DNA from: Lysinibacillus capsici
GTDB lineage: Bacteria > Bacillota > Bacilli > Bacillales_A > Planococcaceae
Assembly (NCBI RefSeq): GCF_003367505.1
Contig: NZ_PXXX01000013.1
Location: forward strand, 186,001-250,000
Direction: 5' to 3'
DNA length: 64,000 bases
Shown: positions 33,374 through 42,779 of the stretch, in pieces
How the letters are laid out: every line of letters starts with the position of its first letter
Numbering within the stretch: the first letter of the stretch is position 1
Translations under genes and position numbers: made by a program
Notes under the pieces: generated by a model
Told to the model about the DNA's origin: nothing
Seen by the model: the letters and a program-made list of their open reading frames with translations, nothing else
Database searches by the model: none

Positions 33374-34132
33374 TTGGATATTCAATCATTCAAATCTTTA
33401 CTAGAAATTCGGGCTCTGCAAACACTTGGATCAAGCGAAAGTTCACCCACGGACAATGAGTCTATTTTTTCTGATATGATTAACGAATTATTAGGAGAAA
33501 CTTCGACAGCAAGTAATGCTAAATTATCAAGCTTGCTTGCTACAGGAACAGCAAATAATTCAAATTTCGTCAAAGAATTAGCTACTTTGGAGCAAAGTCC
33601 ATTAGAATCATTACTTTACAAAGGGTCTAATGCTGTGTTTATACCTGAATCAGTCAAACAAGCTTTAGCAAACACATATGCTAATAACAAACTTGATTCC
33701 TATGTTTCAGACGATGTAATAGGCTCTACAGCATATGCTAATTCACTAGCAGGATCAAATGAGTATACTGCCATTATTGAAAAAGCAGCCGCTACTTATC
33801 AGATACCCGCGAAGCTTATTGCAGCGGTTATTAAACAAGAATCTAATTTTAATCCAACTGTAGTAAGCCATGCGGGTGCGCAAGGTTTAATGCAACTCAT
33901 GCCCAAAACAGCACAATATTTGGGTGTGACTAACGCTTTTGATCCAGAGCAGAATATTATGGCTGGTGCAAAATATTTGCGTCAAATGCTAGATAAGTTT
34001 AATAATGACCCTTCACTAGCATTAGCAGCTTATAATGCTGGCGCATCTCGTGTTACGAAATATGGAGGAATCCCTCCTTTCAAAGAAACACAGAATTATG
34101 TCAAAAAAGTGATGAATTACTTTACAGTGTAA
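33374..34132 (+). CDS. yjbJ: Lytic transglycosylase (SLT domain), YjbJ/CwlQ-like
   Basis: This protein of about 252 aa has a Ser/Ala-rich N-terminal half and a C-terminal SLT domain (about residues 135-250) with the catalytic Glu in AVIKQESNFNP, then GAQGLMQLMPKTA and LALAAYNAG. It cleaves the glycan backbone of peptidoglycan, giving 1,6-anhydromuramyl ends. No signal peptide is seen, as in B. subtilis CwlQ. TTG 33374 is preferred (AAGGAAGGTG upstream) and yields MDIQSFKSLLEIRALQTL, like the family start. GTG 33362 is also in frame. Confidence 0.88.
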   Translation: MDIQSFKSLLEIRALQTLGSSESSPTDNESIFSDMINELLGETSTASNAKLSSLLATGTANNSNFVKELATLEQSPLESLLYKGSNAVFIPESVKQALANTYANNKLDSYVSDDVIGSTAYANSLAGSNEYTAIIEKAAATYQIPAKLIAAVIKQESNFNPTVVSHAGAQGLMQLMPKTAQYLGVTNAFDPEQNIMAGAKYLRQMLDKFNNDPSLALAAYNAGASRVTKYGGIPPFKETQNYVKKVMNYFTV

Positions 34133-34164
34133 TCGCATCTTTCCTGTTATCTATGTCATTTCCA

Positions 34165-34200
34165 ACAAATTTCACCCATAGTGGTGAAATTTGTGCTTTT
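34165..34200 (+). terminator. Terminator after yjbK-yjbJ
   Basis: ACAAATTTCACC pairs with GGTGAAATTTGT, then GCTTTTG follows. The rest of the gap to 34352 has no clear motif besides a possible weak promoter for the globin gene. Confidence 0.75.
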
Positions 34201-34352
34201 GTAGCGAACAGCAATTCGAAAGAGCTCTTTGTTTGTGTTAACGAAAAGACGTTGATAGAATGAAGGTAGTCACAAGAATTTCACAATTTGATGAGGATGA
34301 AGTATACAATATGGTACTTTACGATATAAAGAATTAAAGGAGCATATAACTT

Positions 34353-34760
34353 ATGAGTCGAAAATACACTGTTCCTTATGAGGAGCTGGGAGCTGAAAAA
34401 CTGTCAGAACTCATTCATGCGTTCTATAAAAGAGTTGCTCAGCATCCTGATCTTATTCCAATCTTTCCAAAAGATTTAACAGAAACAGCCCGTAAACAAA
34501 TTCAATTTCAAACACAGTATTTAGGAGGGCCAAATCTTTTTACTGAGGAGCATGGTCATCCGATGATGCGTGCACGTCACATGAATTTTCCTATTACACC
34601 TGACCGCGCTCAAGCTTGGCTAGAGTGTATGTCAGAAGCAATGGATGAGGTAGGTTTGGAAGGGAAGTTCCGTGAAACTTATTATCAACGTTTAGTATTA
34701 ACAGCTCATCACATGGTTAATACGCCAAATGACGATGAGGGGGAATTGTTACGTGAATAA
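34353..34760 (+). CDS. yjbI: Truncated haemoglobin, YjbI family
   Basis: This 135-aa group II truncated globin has the start YEELGAEKLSELIHAFYKRV, the CD/E-helix QTQYLGGPNLFTEEHGHPMMRARHMNF (the proximal His lies in RARHMNF), and the C-terminal QRLVLTAHHMVNTP. Such globins bind O2 or NO. In B. subtilis YjbI protects the partner adaptor YjbH from oxidation and aggregation. GGAG is upstream of the ATG. Its last codons overlap the yjbH start, supporting coupled synthesis with the adaptor. Confidence 0.93.
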   Translation: MSRKYTVPYEELGAEKLSELIHAFYKRVAQHPDLIPIFPKDLTETARKQIQFQTQYLGGPNLFTEEHGHPMMRARHMNFPITPDRAQAWLECMSEAMDEVGLEGKFRETYYQRLVLTAHHMVNTPNDDEGELLRE

Positions 34761-35562
34761 TATTCAAATGTTGCAAGAGCCAACGCCAACGATTTCTACT
34801 GCAAACAAGCCAATTGAATTGTATATTTTCGTAGATCCACTTTGCCCTGAAGCTTTCAGTATGCAAGCAACTCTTCGTAAATTACAGCTTGAATACAACC
34901 ATTACTTTACATGGCGCTTTGTTTTAAGTACAGAACTTACTTCTTTAAATTGCTTAAGTAAACGTGTCAAAGGCTGTATTTCAGGCATCGAACTTGATAT
35001 TAATCACCCTGTTTTACCTTCTATCGCTATTAAAGCAGCTGAATTACAGGGGAAACGTGCAGGTGCGCGTTATTTGTCGAAACTACAAGAATACGTATTA
35101 TTAAGTCATCAAGATGTAAACTCCTATGCAACGCTTTTAAAAATAGCTGAGGATGTTCAACTCGATATGAATGAGTTTACTGTTGACTTTGGTTCAAAAG
35201 AGGCAGCACGTGCTTTCCAATGCGATTTATATATTAAACGCGAAATGGAAGTAGATGAAGTACCAAGTATCGTATTTTTCAATGAATGTATTGAAGATGA
35301 GGGACTAAAAGTTAGTGGTAGCTATTCCTATGAAGTTTATGAACATATTTTACAAGAAATGCTGAACGAACAGCTTGTCCGTCAGCCTTTACCATCAATA
35401 GAGGACTTATTTTCTAAATTCCATACTCTTTCTACAAATGAAATAGCTTTTATCTATTCATTAACAGAGCAAGCAGCAGAGCGTGAACTAAAGAAACGCA
35501 TGCTGCAACAAAAGATCGAACGAATCCAGACTACTCACGCTACGTTATGGCGTCTTAAATAA
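34753..35562 (+). CDS. spxH: ClpXP adaptor SpxH (YjbH), DsbA-like thioredoxin fold
   Basis: This adaptor of about 269 aa presents Spx to ClpXP for degradation. The thioredoxin-like start IELYIFVDPLCPEAFSMQ corresponds to the CPEC motif of B. subtilis YjbH, but the second cysteine is alanine here. The N-terminal His/Cys zinc-binding segment of YjbH is also absent. Family blocks remain, including AAELQGKRAGARYLSKLQE and DEGLKVSGSYSYEVYE. A GTG start at 34753 is chosen for its spacing from GAGGGGG and overlaps yjbI. The substrate spx gene is 5 kb away. Confidence 0.9.
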   Translation: MNNIQMLQEPTPTISTANKPIELYIFVDPLCPEAFSMQATLRKLQLEYNHYFTWRFVLSTELTSLNCLSKRVKGCISGIELDINHPVLPSIAIKAAELQGKRAGARYLSKLQEYVLLSHQDVNSYATLLKIAEDVQLDMNEFTVDFGSKEAARAFQCDLYIKREMEVDEVPSIVFFNECIEDEGLKVSGSYSYEVYEHILQEMLNEQLVRQPLPSIEDLFSKFHTLSTNEIAFIYSLTEQAAERELKKRMLQQKIERIQTTHATLWRLK

Positions 35563-35576
35563 TAAAATAAACAATA

Positions 35577-35609
35577 GGGACTCCAATCATCATGATGGAG
35601 TCCCTTTTT
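35577..35609 (+). terminator. Terminator 1 after spxH
   Basis: GGGACTCCA pairs with TGGAGTCCC, followed by TTTTT. Confidence 0.85.
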
Positions 35610-35630
35610 CAAGATAACGCAAAATACAAA

Positions 35631-35670
35631 GAAGCGCCTCTATCCTCGACCGATAGAGACGCTTCTTTTT
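35631..35670 (+). terminator. Terminator 2 after spxH
   Basis: GAAGCGCCTCTATC pairs with GATAGAGACGCTTC with one mismatch and is followed by TTTTT. Two strong terminators in tandem isolate the downstream region. Confidence 0.85.
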
Positions 35671-35724
35671 CACAAAGGGGATGGGAGAAATGTTCACGTT
35701 CAAACAAAGGGGTGTATGTTTGTT

Positions 35725-35742
35725 TTGTGATTTATTTCACAA
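35725..35742. promoter_or_regulatory. Orphan TTGTGA-N6-TCACAA palindrome (Rex or Fnr type site)
   Basis: TTGTGATTTATTTCACAA is a perfect match to the Rex (NADH-sensing) operator and also contains the Bacillus Fnr core TGTGA-N6-TCACA. It lies between the spxH terminators and the 3' end of pepF. The only frame after a ribosome-like site is 24 codons long (from 35690, with a CLFC motif) and spans the palindrome. The rest of 35743-35918 shows nothing more. Confidence 0.55.
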
Positions 35743-35918
35743 GAATTACTCTATCATGGAATAATATATTTAGCAATGAAACCAATACTAGATTCACAAA
35801 TTTGTCAAATAGAAAGCGATTACAAACAGTATTTTTCCAAGATGCACACTTTTAAACTATTTAGAAATCAAAAAAAAACATTATTCTTTCCTTTTAATTT
35901 ATGCTGTTAATAAAAATA

Positions 35919-35950
35919 ATTGGGCTATAGGAACATTCCTATAGCCCAAT
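35919..35950. terminator. Terminator of pepF
   Basis: ATTGGGCTATAGGA pairs with TCCTATAGCCCAAT; the minus strand then has TATTTTTATT. Confidence 0.88.
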
Positions 35951-35953
35951 TAA

Positions 35954-37771
35954 TTAGTTATTTAACAATAATTTTTCTAATTCATTTAAACGTTCTTCAA
36001 ATACTTTACATGCATCTTCAATTGGCTTAGCTACGTTCATATCAACGCCTGCTGCCTTTAATACCTCAATAGGGAAATCAGAGCATCCCGCTTTTAAGAA
36101 GTTATTAATATAACGTTCTACAGCTGGTGCACCCTCCTCTAAAATTTGTTTACTCAACGCTGTAGCGGCTGATTTACCAGTCGCATACTGATAAACATAG
36201 TAATTATAGTAGAAGTGTGGAATACGAGCCCATTCTAAGCCTATTTCCTCATCTACCACCATATCATCACCGAAGTACTTTTTGTTTAATTCATAGTAAA
36301 CTTCTGTTAAACGATCTGCTGTCAAGGATTCACCGTTCTTATCCATCTGATGAATAAGGTGTTCGAACTCTGCAAACATTGTTTGTCTGAATACCGTACT
36401 TCTGAAGCCATCTAGCCAATGGTTTAATAAGTATATTTTTTGTTGTGGATCATCAATTGTTTTCAGTAAATAGTCATTTAATAACTCTTCATTGCAAGTA
36501 GAAGCGACCTCTGCCACAAAAATAGAGTAGTCTCCATAAACAAATGGCTGGTTGTTGCGTGAATAATAACTATGAACACTATGGCCAAATTCATGTGCTA
36601 ATGTAAATAGATTGTTCACATTATCCTGCCAATTCATTAAAATATACGGATTCGTACCATAGGCGCCTGAAGAATAGGCTCCACTACGCTTCCCTTTATT
36701 CTCTAAAACATCGACCCAGCGGTTATCCAGTCCATTTTGAACGATGCTTTGATATTCCTCCCCTAATGGAGCTAAAGCCTTTACTAAAATATCTTTCGCT
36801 TCATCATAAGAGACCTTCATTTCCACCTCTTTAACTAGTGGCGCAAATAAATCCCACATATGCAATTCGTCTACACCCAATAATTTCTTACGCAACGAAA
36901 TATAACGTTGCATAGCTGGTAAATGCTTATGAATTGTTTCCACCAGCTGATCATAGACATTTTCAGGAATGAAGTTATTAGACATGGCAGCGTGGCGTGC
37001 AGATTCATAATGACGAATTCGAGCACTTACATTATGCTTCTTTACATTACCAGTTAGCGTAGACGAGAACGTATTTTTAAACTTGCCGTATGTTTCGTAC
37101 ATAGCCTTAAATGCGCCTTCACGTACAGAGCGATCCTTGCTCTCTAAAAACTTGATATAATTACCATGCGTAAGTTGTACTTCTTCTCCCTCTTCATTTT
37201 TCACATGAGGGAATACCATATCGGCATTGTTTAACATGCTGAATGTATTCGAAGCTGTACCTGTCACCTCAGACATTTGCGCTAGCAATGCCTCCTGTTC
37301 GGCTGGTAATACATGTGGACGTGCCATTGTAATTTCTTTTAAAGATTGCTTATATAGTTCTAGGTGTTGGTTTTCTGTTAAGTAGCGTTCAATCGTTTCT
37401 TCACTTAATGACAGAATTTCTGGCGTTAAATAGGAAAGGCCAGCTGAGATACTCGTTGCCAATGTTTGAATACGGCTGTTCATATCTTGATAAAAGCTAT
37501 TTGTAGTATCTTGATCATAGCGCATATGAGCATATGTGTAGAGCTTCATTGCACGTTCATATATATGATCATGATACTGTAAAGCTGCTAATAATGCCTC
37601 TGCCCCATTATTTAAAGTACCTGCATAGCTAGGTGCTTGTTTAGCAAGCTCTGCAACCTCCTTCAATTCCTCTTCCCAAGCTGCATCTGTTGCAAAGATG
37701 TCTTCTAAGCGCCATGTTAATTCTTCTGGTACTTCTTTTCGAACCAAAACCTGATTACTGTTACTAGCCAT
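35954..37771 (-). CDS. pepF: Oligoendopeptidase F
   Basis: This 605-aa M3 zinc metallopeptidase of the cytoplasm cleaves oligopeptides of roughly 7-17 residues. The zinc motif is LAHEFGHSVHSY (HExxH) with a downstream Glu in FVAEVASTCNEELL. Length and order are typical of PepF. In B. subtilis the equivalent gene is also near yjbH and coiA, and it can degrade signalling peptides when overproduced. AAGGGGGCTGGC precedes the ATG. Confidence 0.95.
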   Translation of the reverse strand: MASNSNQVLVRKEVPEELTWRLEDIFATDAAWEEELKEVAELAKQAPSYAGTLNNGAEALLAALQYHDHIYERAMKLYTYAHMRYDQDTTNSFYQDMNSRIQTLATSISAGLSYLTPEILSLSEETIERYLTENQHLELYKQSLKEITMARPHVLPAEQEALLAQMSEVTGTASNTFSMLNNADMVFPHVKNEEGEEVQLTHGNYIKFLESKDRSVREGAFKAMYETYGKFKNTFSSTLTGNVKKHNVSARIRHYESARHAAMSNNFIPENVYDQLVETIHKHLPAMQRYISLRKKLLGVDELHMWDLFAPLVKEVEMKVSYDEAKDILVKALAPLGEEYQSIVQNGLDNRWVDVLENKGKRSGAYSSGAYGTNPYILMNWQDNVNNLFTLAHEFGHSVHSYYSRNNQPFVYGDYSIFVAEVASTCNEELLNDYLLKTIDDPQQKIYLLNHWLDGFRSTVFRQTMFAEFEHLIHQMDKNGESLTADRLTEVYYELNKKYFGDDMVVDEEIGLEWARIPHFYYNYYVYQYATGKSAATALSKQILEEGAPAVERYINNFLKAGCSDFPIEVLKAAGVDMNVAKPIEDACKVFEERLNELEKLLLNN

Positions 37772-37822
37772 ATATGCCAGCCCCCTTTATATGTGCTTTT
37801 TTCCTTTTACTCTCATATTTTC

Positions 37823-38941
37823 TCAGTATATTGTGGCAATTGCAAATAAATGTACATAGACTTGCTCACAATTATCTAGTAAACCATCCTCATGATATAT
37901 ACGCTTAAGAAGATACCCATAATTTTGAATAGCCCTGAGTGCTTGTTCGGTTACTTCCAGCTGATGCTTACATAAAAAGTTTTCCATCTGCCCCTTTGTT
38001 AATTCAAATGGAAGACGTCCTAATTGTTTACTAAAATAAAACAGCATTATTTGCCACTCGCTCGTAAACAAAGGGATAGCTGCTCCTTCTTTCACTGGAA
38101 TACCAATGTATGGTGGCAGAGCAGTAAGAGAAAGATTTAATTCATAGCAATTACGTAAAAATGGATCTTGTGCCCCCTTCTTGCTATGTAAAAGACGACT
38201 ATGCGCAAATTGCCTACAAGTCTGTTTATAGAGCTGCCAATAGCGTTGAAATTCTTCTGGGGTAATACGTTGAGGTCTATAAAAAGGGAAATGTTGTAGA
38301 TCGACCGAAATTTTCTGTACTTTACCTATGAAAGTATGCCCATGAACATGAAGAAGATTCGTCCAATAAACAAACTGGGCTGTCACCGGGTTGTACGTCA
38401 ATAAATATGGTAAATCCGTTGTCGTTATAAACGCCTTTTGCAAGAGTGGAGAGATTCTAATTTTTCTGATGCCGTTGACAGCTTCTTTGCCTTGTGGAGT
38501 TTGAAAAAGCCAAATTGCTTGTATATCGTTTCTTTCATAGCCCATTGTTCGTTGATGCCATTTTTCATGAGAGATAGTACTACATTGAAATTCAACTGCA
38601 AACTGCTCCTTATCGAGTGTAACAAGCAAATCTGGGCGCTGAGAAACCTCCTTTAAATATGGTTCTAGTTTCACCTGATGTCCATGCTTTTGGAGCCACT
38701 CATATAATTGCACTTTACCTTGTAAATGTATTTTAGATTCACCTTCTGCGAACAGCTGTGAACATTGATTTTTTGTGAAGTGAGCAAAGTGGGGAATATT
38801 ATAGTTACCTATTTTCAATTGAACTTGTTCTAAACATTGAGGGCAATAAAATTTCATTTGCCGCCTATATCGCTGTAAAGCTTTCCTCGTATATTGATAT
38901 GGGAGAAATAGTTGCTGTTGATTGTTATAGGCAATCAGCAT
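37823..38941 (-). CDS. coiA: Competence protein CoiA
   Basis: This 372-aa nuclease-like protein is needed for DNA transformation in naturally competent Firmicutes. An N-terminal zinc-finger-like part (FYCPQCLEQVQLKIG...PHFAHF) is followed by a PD-(D/E)xK-type core, RPDLLVTLDKEQFAVEFQCSTIS, with Asp, Glu and Gln in the catalytic arrangement. The C-terminal part is poorly conserved. It is transcribed toward pepF and lies with mecA and spx, as in B. subtilis. Confidence 0.9.
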   Translation of the reverse strand: MLIAYNNQQQLFLPYQYTRKALQRYRRQMKFYCPQCLEQVQLKIGNYNIPHFAHFTKNQCSQLFAEGESKIHLQGKVQLYEWLQKHGHQVKLEPYLKEVSQRPDLLVTLDKEQFAVEFQCSTISHEKWHQRTMGYERNDIQAIWLFQTPQGKEAVNGIRKIRISPLLQKAFITTTDLPYLLTYNPVTAQFVYWTNLLHVHGHTFIGKVQKISVDLQHFPFYRPQRITPEEFQRYWQLYKQTCRQFAHSRLLHSKKGAQDPFLRNCYELNLSLTALPPYIGIPVKEGAAIPLFTSEWQIMLFYFSKQLGRLPFELTKGQMENFLCKHQLEVTEQALRAIQNYGYLLKRIYHEDGLLDNCEQVYVHLFAIATIY

Positions 38942-39068
38942 AGTATCAGCTCCTTTTTAGCCAACTATAATAGAATGGATTTTCACTAACAAAAATAAAG
39001 CACCTTTTTCTTGAAATTTTAAAAATGCGCTCTTATTCAAGCTCTTTGATGCTGAAAACATAAAAAAG

Positions 39069-39111
39069 GACTGTAGCGAAACTCGATTCATTTACGAGTT
39101 TCACTACAGTC
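39069..39111 (-). terminator. Terminator of mecA
   Basis: A 17-bp stem with one mismatch (39069-39085 with 39095-39111) is followed on the minus strand by CTTTTTTATG. Confidence 0.9.
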
Positions 39112-39134
39112 TAAAATAATTAGTATTTCATTGC

Positions 39135-39803
39135 CTATGCAAAGTATTTTCGAACTGTTTCAAAGCAATTGAATTCCATAATCTTTTCACCGTACTCCTC
39201 TAGACGATGAATTGTAAAATTGGATGGTGTTAAAAATTCCTTGATAACTGCATTTCTATCATGACGATTTAAATCCTCATCTGCGTTTCCGAAATCAACA
39301 ACTAGATAGTACCAATTTTCATATTTGAATAATGAGGAATCCACTAATTCGTCTGTCATTCGTTTTGCGACAGGGATTAACTCATCAATATCTTTAAATT
39401 TATAAACATAAATGTCTGTATCCATAAATAATTCTGACTCATCCATGTCACCAAATTGAGTTAGTTGGCTAAGAAGATCCTCTCCAACTTCATCGAATGG
39501 TGCAAACATATCTTTGTGTTCATCAAAATTCGAATGACCATCTAATGTTTCACCGTCTTTTAAAATATGTGCACGTGTGACAATGATTTCTAAGCCTACT
39601 TCAGATGCATTGATATGAATCCAAATCGGACCCTCTACATCAAAATAATCCTCCGTGTTTACTTCATCAATCATATCCCAAAAAAGTTGTTCACCCTTTG
39701 CTCGATTGTACCAAATTTCTTCACGACTATAGCCGCGATCCTCTATATCATTGTACGTAATAAAGAGCTTGAGTGTATTTTCATTTACACGTTCGATGTC
39801 CAC
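39135..39803 (-). CDS. mecA: Adaptor protein MecA
   Basis: MecA (222 aa) delivers ComK and other clients to the ClpCP protease. The N-terminal client-binding part starts MDIERVNENTLKLFITYNDIEDRGY, quoted in part. A charged linker follows, and the C-terminal ClpC-binding domain ends with GEKIMEFNCFETVRKYF. A GTG start at 39803 follows GAGG. The leader is long (about 250 nt from the best promoter at 40052-40080: TTGATT, 17 nt, TACAAT), leaving room for post-transcriptional control. Confidence 0.93.
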   Translation of the reverse strand: MDIERVNENTLKLFITYNDIEDRGYSREEIWYNRAKGEQLFWDMIDEVNTEDYFDVEGPIWIHINASEVGLEIIVTRAHILKDGETLDGHSNFDEHKDMFAPFDEVGEDLLSQLTQFGDMDESELFMDTDIYVYKFKDIDELIPVAKRMTDELVDSSLFKYENWYYLVVDFGNADEDLNRHDRNAVIKEFLTPSNFTIHRLEEYGEKIMEFNCFETVRKYFA

Positions 39804-40171
39804 TAGACCTCATCTCCCTTCACTGTCATATGTCGAAAAACAGTTTGTTTCATTAGTATGCTTTTATTCTTTGTTTTTAACCTTCATACTGCATTTGTTT
39901 TTCAACCTTTGACCACACTACAGTAAAACCATCGAGTAACCGTAAACATGAATTTTTGTGTTCACAGTTGTCTCTAACTCTATTGTATGCTGTTCTGTCA
40001 TAAAATGAAAAGGATATACACCGTTTCACAGAAGATATTTGAATTATTGAAATTGTAGTAAACTATTTAACTTAAATCAAGTTTAACATACTTTTACGGA
40101 AATATATGACTTTTCCCTATTAATTATTATACTTCATATAGAAGGTTTTACAGAAGTAAAACATAAAAAAA
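39804..40171. other. Intergenic leader region of mecA
   Basis: Apart from the mecA promoter candidate (TTGATT-N17-TACAAT on the minus strand, 40080-40052), this AT-rich gap shows no open frame or riboswitch that I can support. Confidence 0.4.
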
Positions 40172-40212
40172 GATGTCACAACATGTATTCCACATCTGTA
40201 ACATCTATTACA
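40172..40212 (-). terminator. Terminator of spx
   Basis: GATGTTACA pairs with TGTGACATC with one mismatch on the minus strand, then TTTTTTTATG follows. Confidence 0.7.
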
Positions 40213-40235
40213 TATATTATTCAGAATAGAAAGGT

Positions 40236-40634
40236 TTAATTCACCATTCGTTGCGCTTCTTGTAATTGATATGCTCGAACTTTTCGAGGTAAGAAACGAC
40301 GAATTTCATCTTCATTGTAGCCAACCTGCAGACGTTTTTCATCTAAAATGATTGGTCTACGTAGTAAGCCAGGATATTCCTGAATTAATTCATATAAACG
40401 TTGTAATGGTAAGCTTTCAACGTCCACATTTAATTTTTGGAATATTTTAGAACGAGTGGAAATGATTTCATCAGTTCCATCTTCTGTCATTCGTAAAATT
40501 TTTTTTATTTCACTTATGCTAAGCGGTTCAGAAAATATATTACGTTCTGTATATGGAATTTCGTGCTCCTCTAACCAAGCTTTTGCTTTACGACAAGAGG
40601 TACAACTTGGTGATGTAAATAGGGTTACGATCAT
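40236..40634 (-). CDS. spx: Redox-sensing transcriptional regulator Spx
   Basis: This 132-aa ArsC-fold protein binds the RNA polymerase alpha C-terminal domain and activates thiol-stress genes when its redox switch CTSC (residues 10-13) is oxidised. Spx hallmarks seen are the start [11 protein letters not shown], the [25 protein letters not shown] block with the alpha-CTD-binding Arg, and a C-terminal LQEAQRMVN that replaces the usual LAN-type degradation end. The ATG at 40634 follows AAAGGATG. Its controllers SpxH (34753) and ClpXP adaptors are encoded nearby. Confidence 0.95.
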   Translation of the reverse strand: MIVTLFTSPSCTSCRKAKAWLEEHEIPYTERNIFSEPLSISEIKKILRMTEDGTDEIISTRSKIFQKLNVDVESLPLQRLYELIQEYPGLLRRPIILDEKRLQVGYNEDEIRRFLPRKVRAYQLQEAQRMVN

Positions 40635-40719
40635 TCTGACACATCCTTTCATTTAAAAATCATTATCTATAAACCAGAACCAATGTGTTAAATTAGAATT
40701 AATGTAATGTAAAATACAC

Positions 40720-40738
40720 AGTACCATTATACAGTACT
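40720..40738 (-). promoter_or_regulatory. AGTAC-N9-GTACT palindrome over a -10 upstream of spx
   Basis: A minus-strand TATAAT (40731-40726) lies inside AGTAC...GTACT, about 90 nt upstream of spx. In B. subtilis spx is repressed by PerR and YodB, so an operator here would fit. The match to either known box is not clear, and the -35 is weak. Confidence 0.35.
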
Positions 40739-41057
40739 CAGCTGTATTTGAATATAGTTCCAATAAAAAAAATCTGAACCTATCCATAAATATTCTGTCT
40801 ATTCATACAGCTTTCAAATATGATGTATTTTCTTCAAACTTATGTGCTACTACTACCATTCCCATTTTTAAAGCATTTTAAACATCTAAACAGATATCTC
40901 AGTTGTTCTCATTTAAGAAAAATAATCGAGAAAATTGTCAATCCCACGTGTACATCTAAACAATTTTTTAATAAAAAATTATAAATTTATAACAAAATTA
41001 CATAATAAAAAAAGCATATAATTTTTTCTAGAAAAAAAACACCGTCAAAAGTCTGAC

Positions 41058-41086
41058 TTTACACAAAGGAATCTTTATAATATAAT
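41058..41086 (+). promoter_or_regulatory. trpS promoter
   Basis: TTTACA (41058-41063), a 17-nt spacer and TATAAT (41081-41086) lie just upstream of the T-box leader. Upstream, 40760-41050 is AT-rich with no clear feature. Confidence 0.7.
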
Positions 41087-41124
41087 TCTTTGCAATCAAA
41101 TCAATTTGAACAATTTAAATTGAG

Positions 41125-41385
41125 AAAAACGCTGACGAAGAGTAGTACATATGCTAATTCACGTATAGAGAGTCTGTGGTTGCTGTAAACAGATCGTGGA
41201 TGCATGTGGAATGGACTTCCGAGTTAGCTTTGTGAACGCTACTTGAAGCTATTAGCAAAGCTCGTCCCTTCACGTTACGAAGCTGAGTGGCCTTTTTAGG
41301 CAAGCTGGGTGGTACCGCGGATTCAAACATCATTCGTCCCTTCATTAGAAAAAATCTAATGAGGACGCATGATGTTTTTTTGTCT
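41125..41385 (+). ncRNA. T-box leader controlling trpS
   Basis: The leader has a specifier stem with a Trp codon candidate in GTGGAATGGACTTCC, the T-box sequence TGGGTGGTACCGCG at 41306-41319, and a terminator (stem 41325-41347 with 41355-41375, then TTTTTTT). Uncharged tRNA-Trp would pair with the T-box and stabilise the antiterminator, raising trpS expression when tryptophan is short. The specifier codon is read by eye. Confidence 0.9.
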
Positions 41386-41426
41386 TCATTACCAAGTTGA
41401 AAGGTGAAGACAACACTGTGACATAA

Positions 41427-42449
<1,023 letters not shown>

Positions 42450-42451
42450 AC

Positions 42452-42673
42452 TTACGGCTTGTCTGAGGATCGATCAAAGCCCAAATCAAGCACAACTGCG
42501 CAGATGATGATACAGGCTCCTACCGCCATATAAAATTCTGTTGTTTGAAAAATAAATTTGAAAACAACCTTCCATGAATAACCTAGTGTGCGGTAATTTA
42601 AATACAATATGAGATTCCCTACAGAGAGGATCATTAAGCCATAACTTACTAAAAATAAAAAGAGACGAAACAT
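42452..42673 (-). CDS. Small two-helix membrane protein, unknown function
   Basis: This 73-aa protein has two hydrophobic segments (residues 4-25, LFLFLVSYGLMILSVGNLIL, and 46-64, EFYMAVGACIIICAVVLDL) and a basic hinge. A good ribosome site (AAAGGATG, about 9 nt before the ATG) supports it as a gene. I do not recognise a family. Its stop is 2 nt from the trpS stop, so the two transcripts overlap tail to tail unless terminated within the genes. Confidence 0.65.
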   Translation of the reverse strand: MFRLFLFLVSYGLMILSVGNLILYLNYRTLGYSWKVVFKFIFQTTEFYMAVGACIIICAVVLDLGFDRSSDKP

Positions 42674-42726
42674 AGTAATGGCATCCTTTCTATTTCTTCT
42701 TACTTATCATTTATTCACAAAACTAT

Positions 42727-42768
42727 AAAAAAAGACGTCAGCCATTTAAATTTGGCTGACGTTTTTTT
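42727..42768. terminator. Terminator of fabH-fabF operon
   Basis: GACGTCAGCCA pairs with TGGCTGACGTT around TTTAAATT, with T-runs on both strands. Confidence 0.9.
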
Positions 42769-42779
42769 ATGTTTATCTA

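Noticed and set aside
35592-35855. 87-codon plus-strand frame after spxH
   Set aside because: It reads through two strong terminators and has no family resemblance. Only the shorter internal frame after a ribosome-like site was kept as a note.
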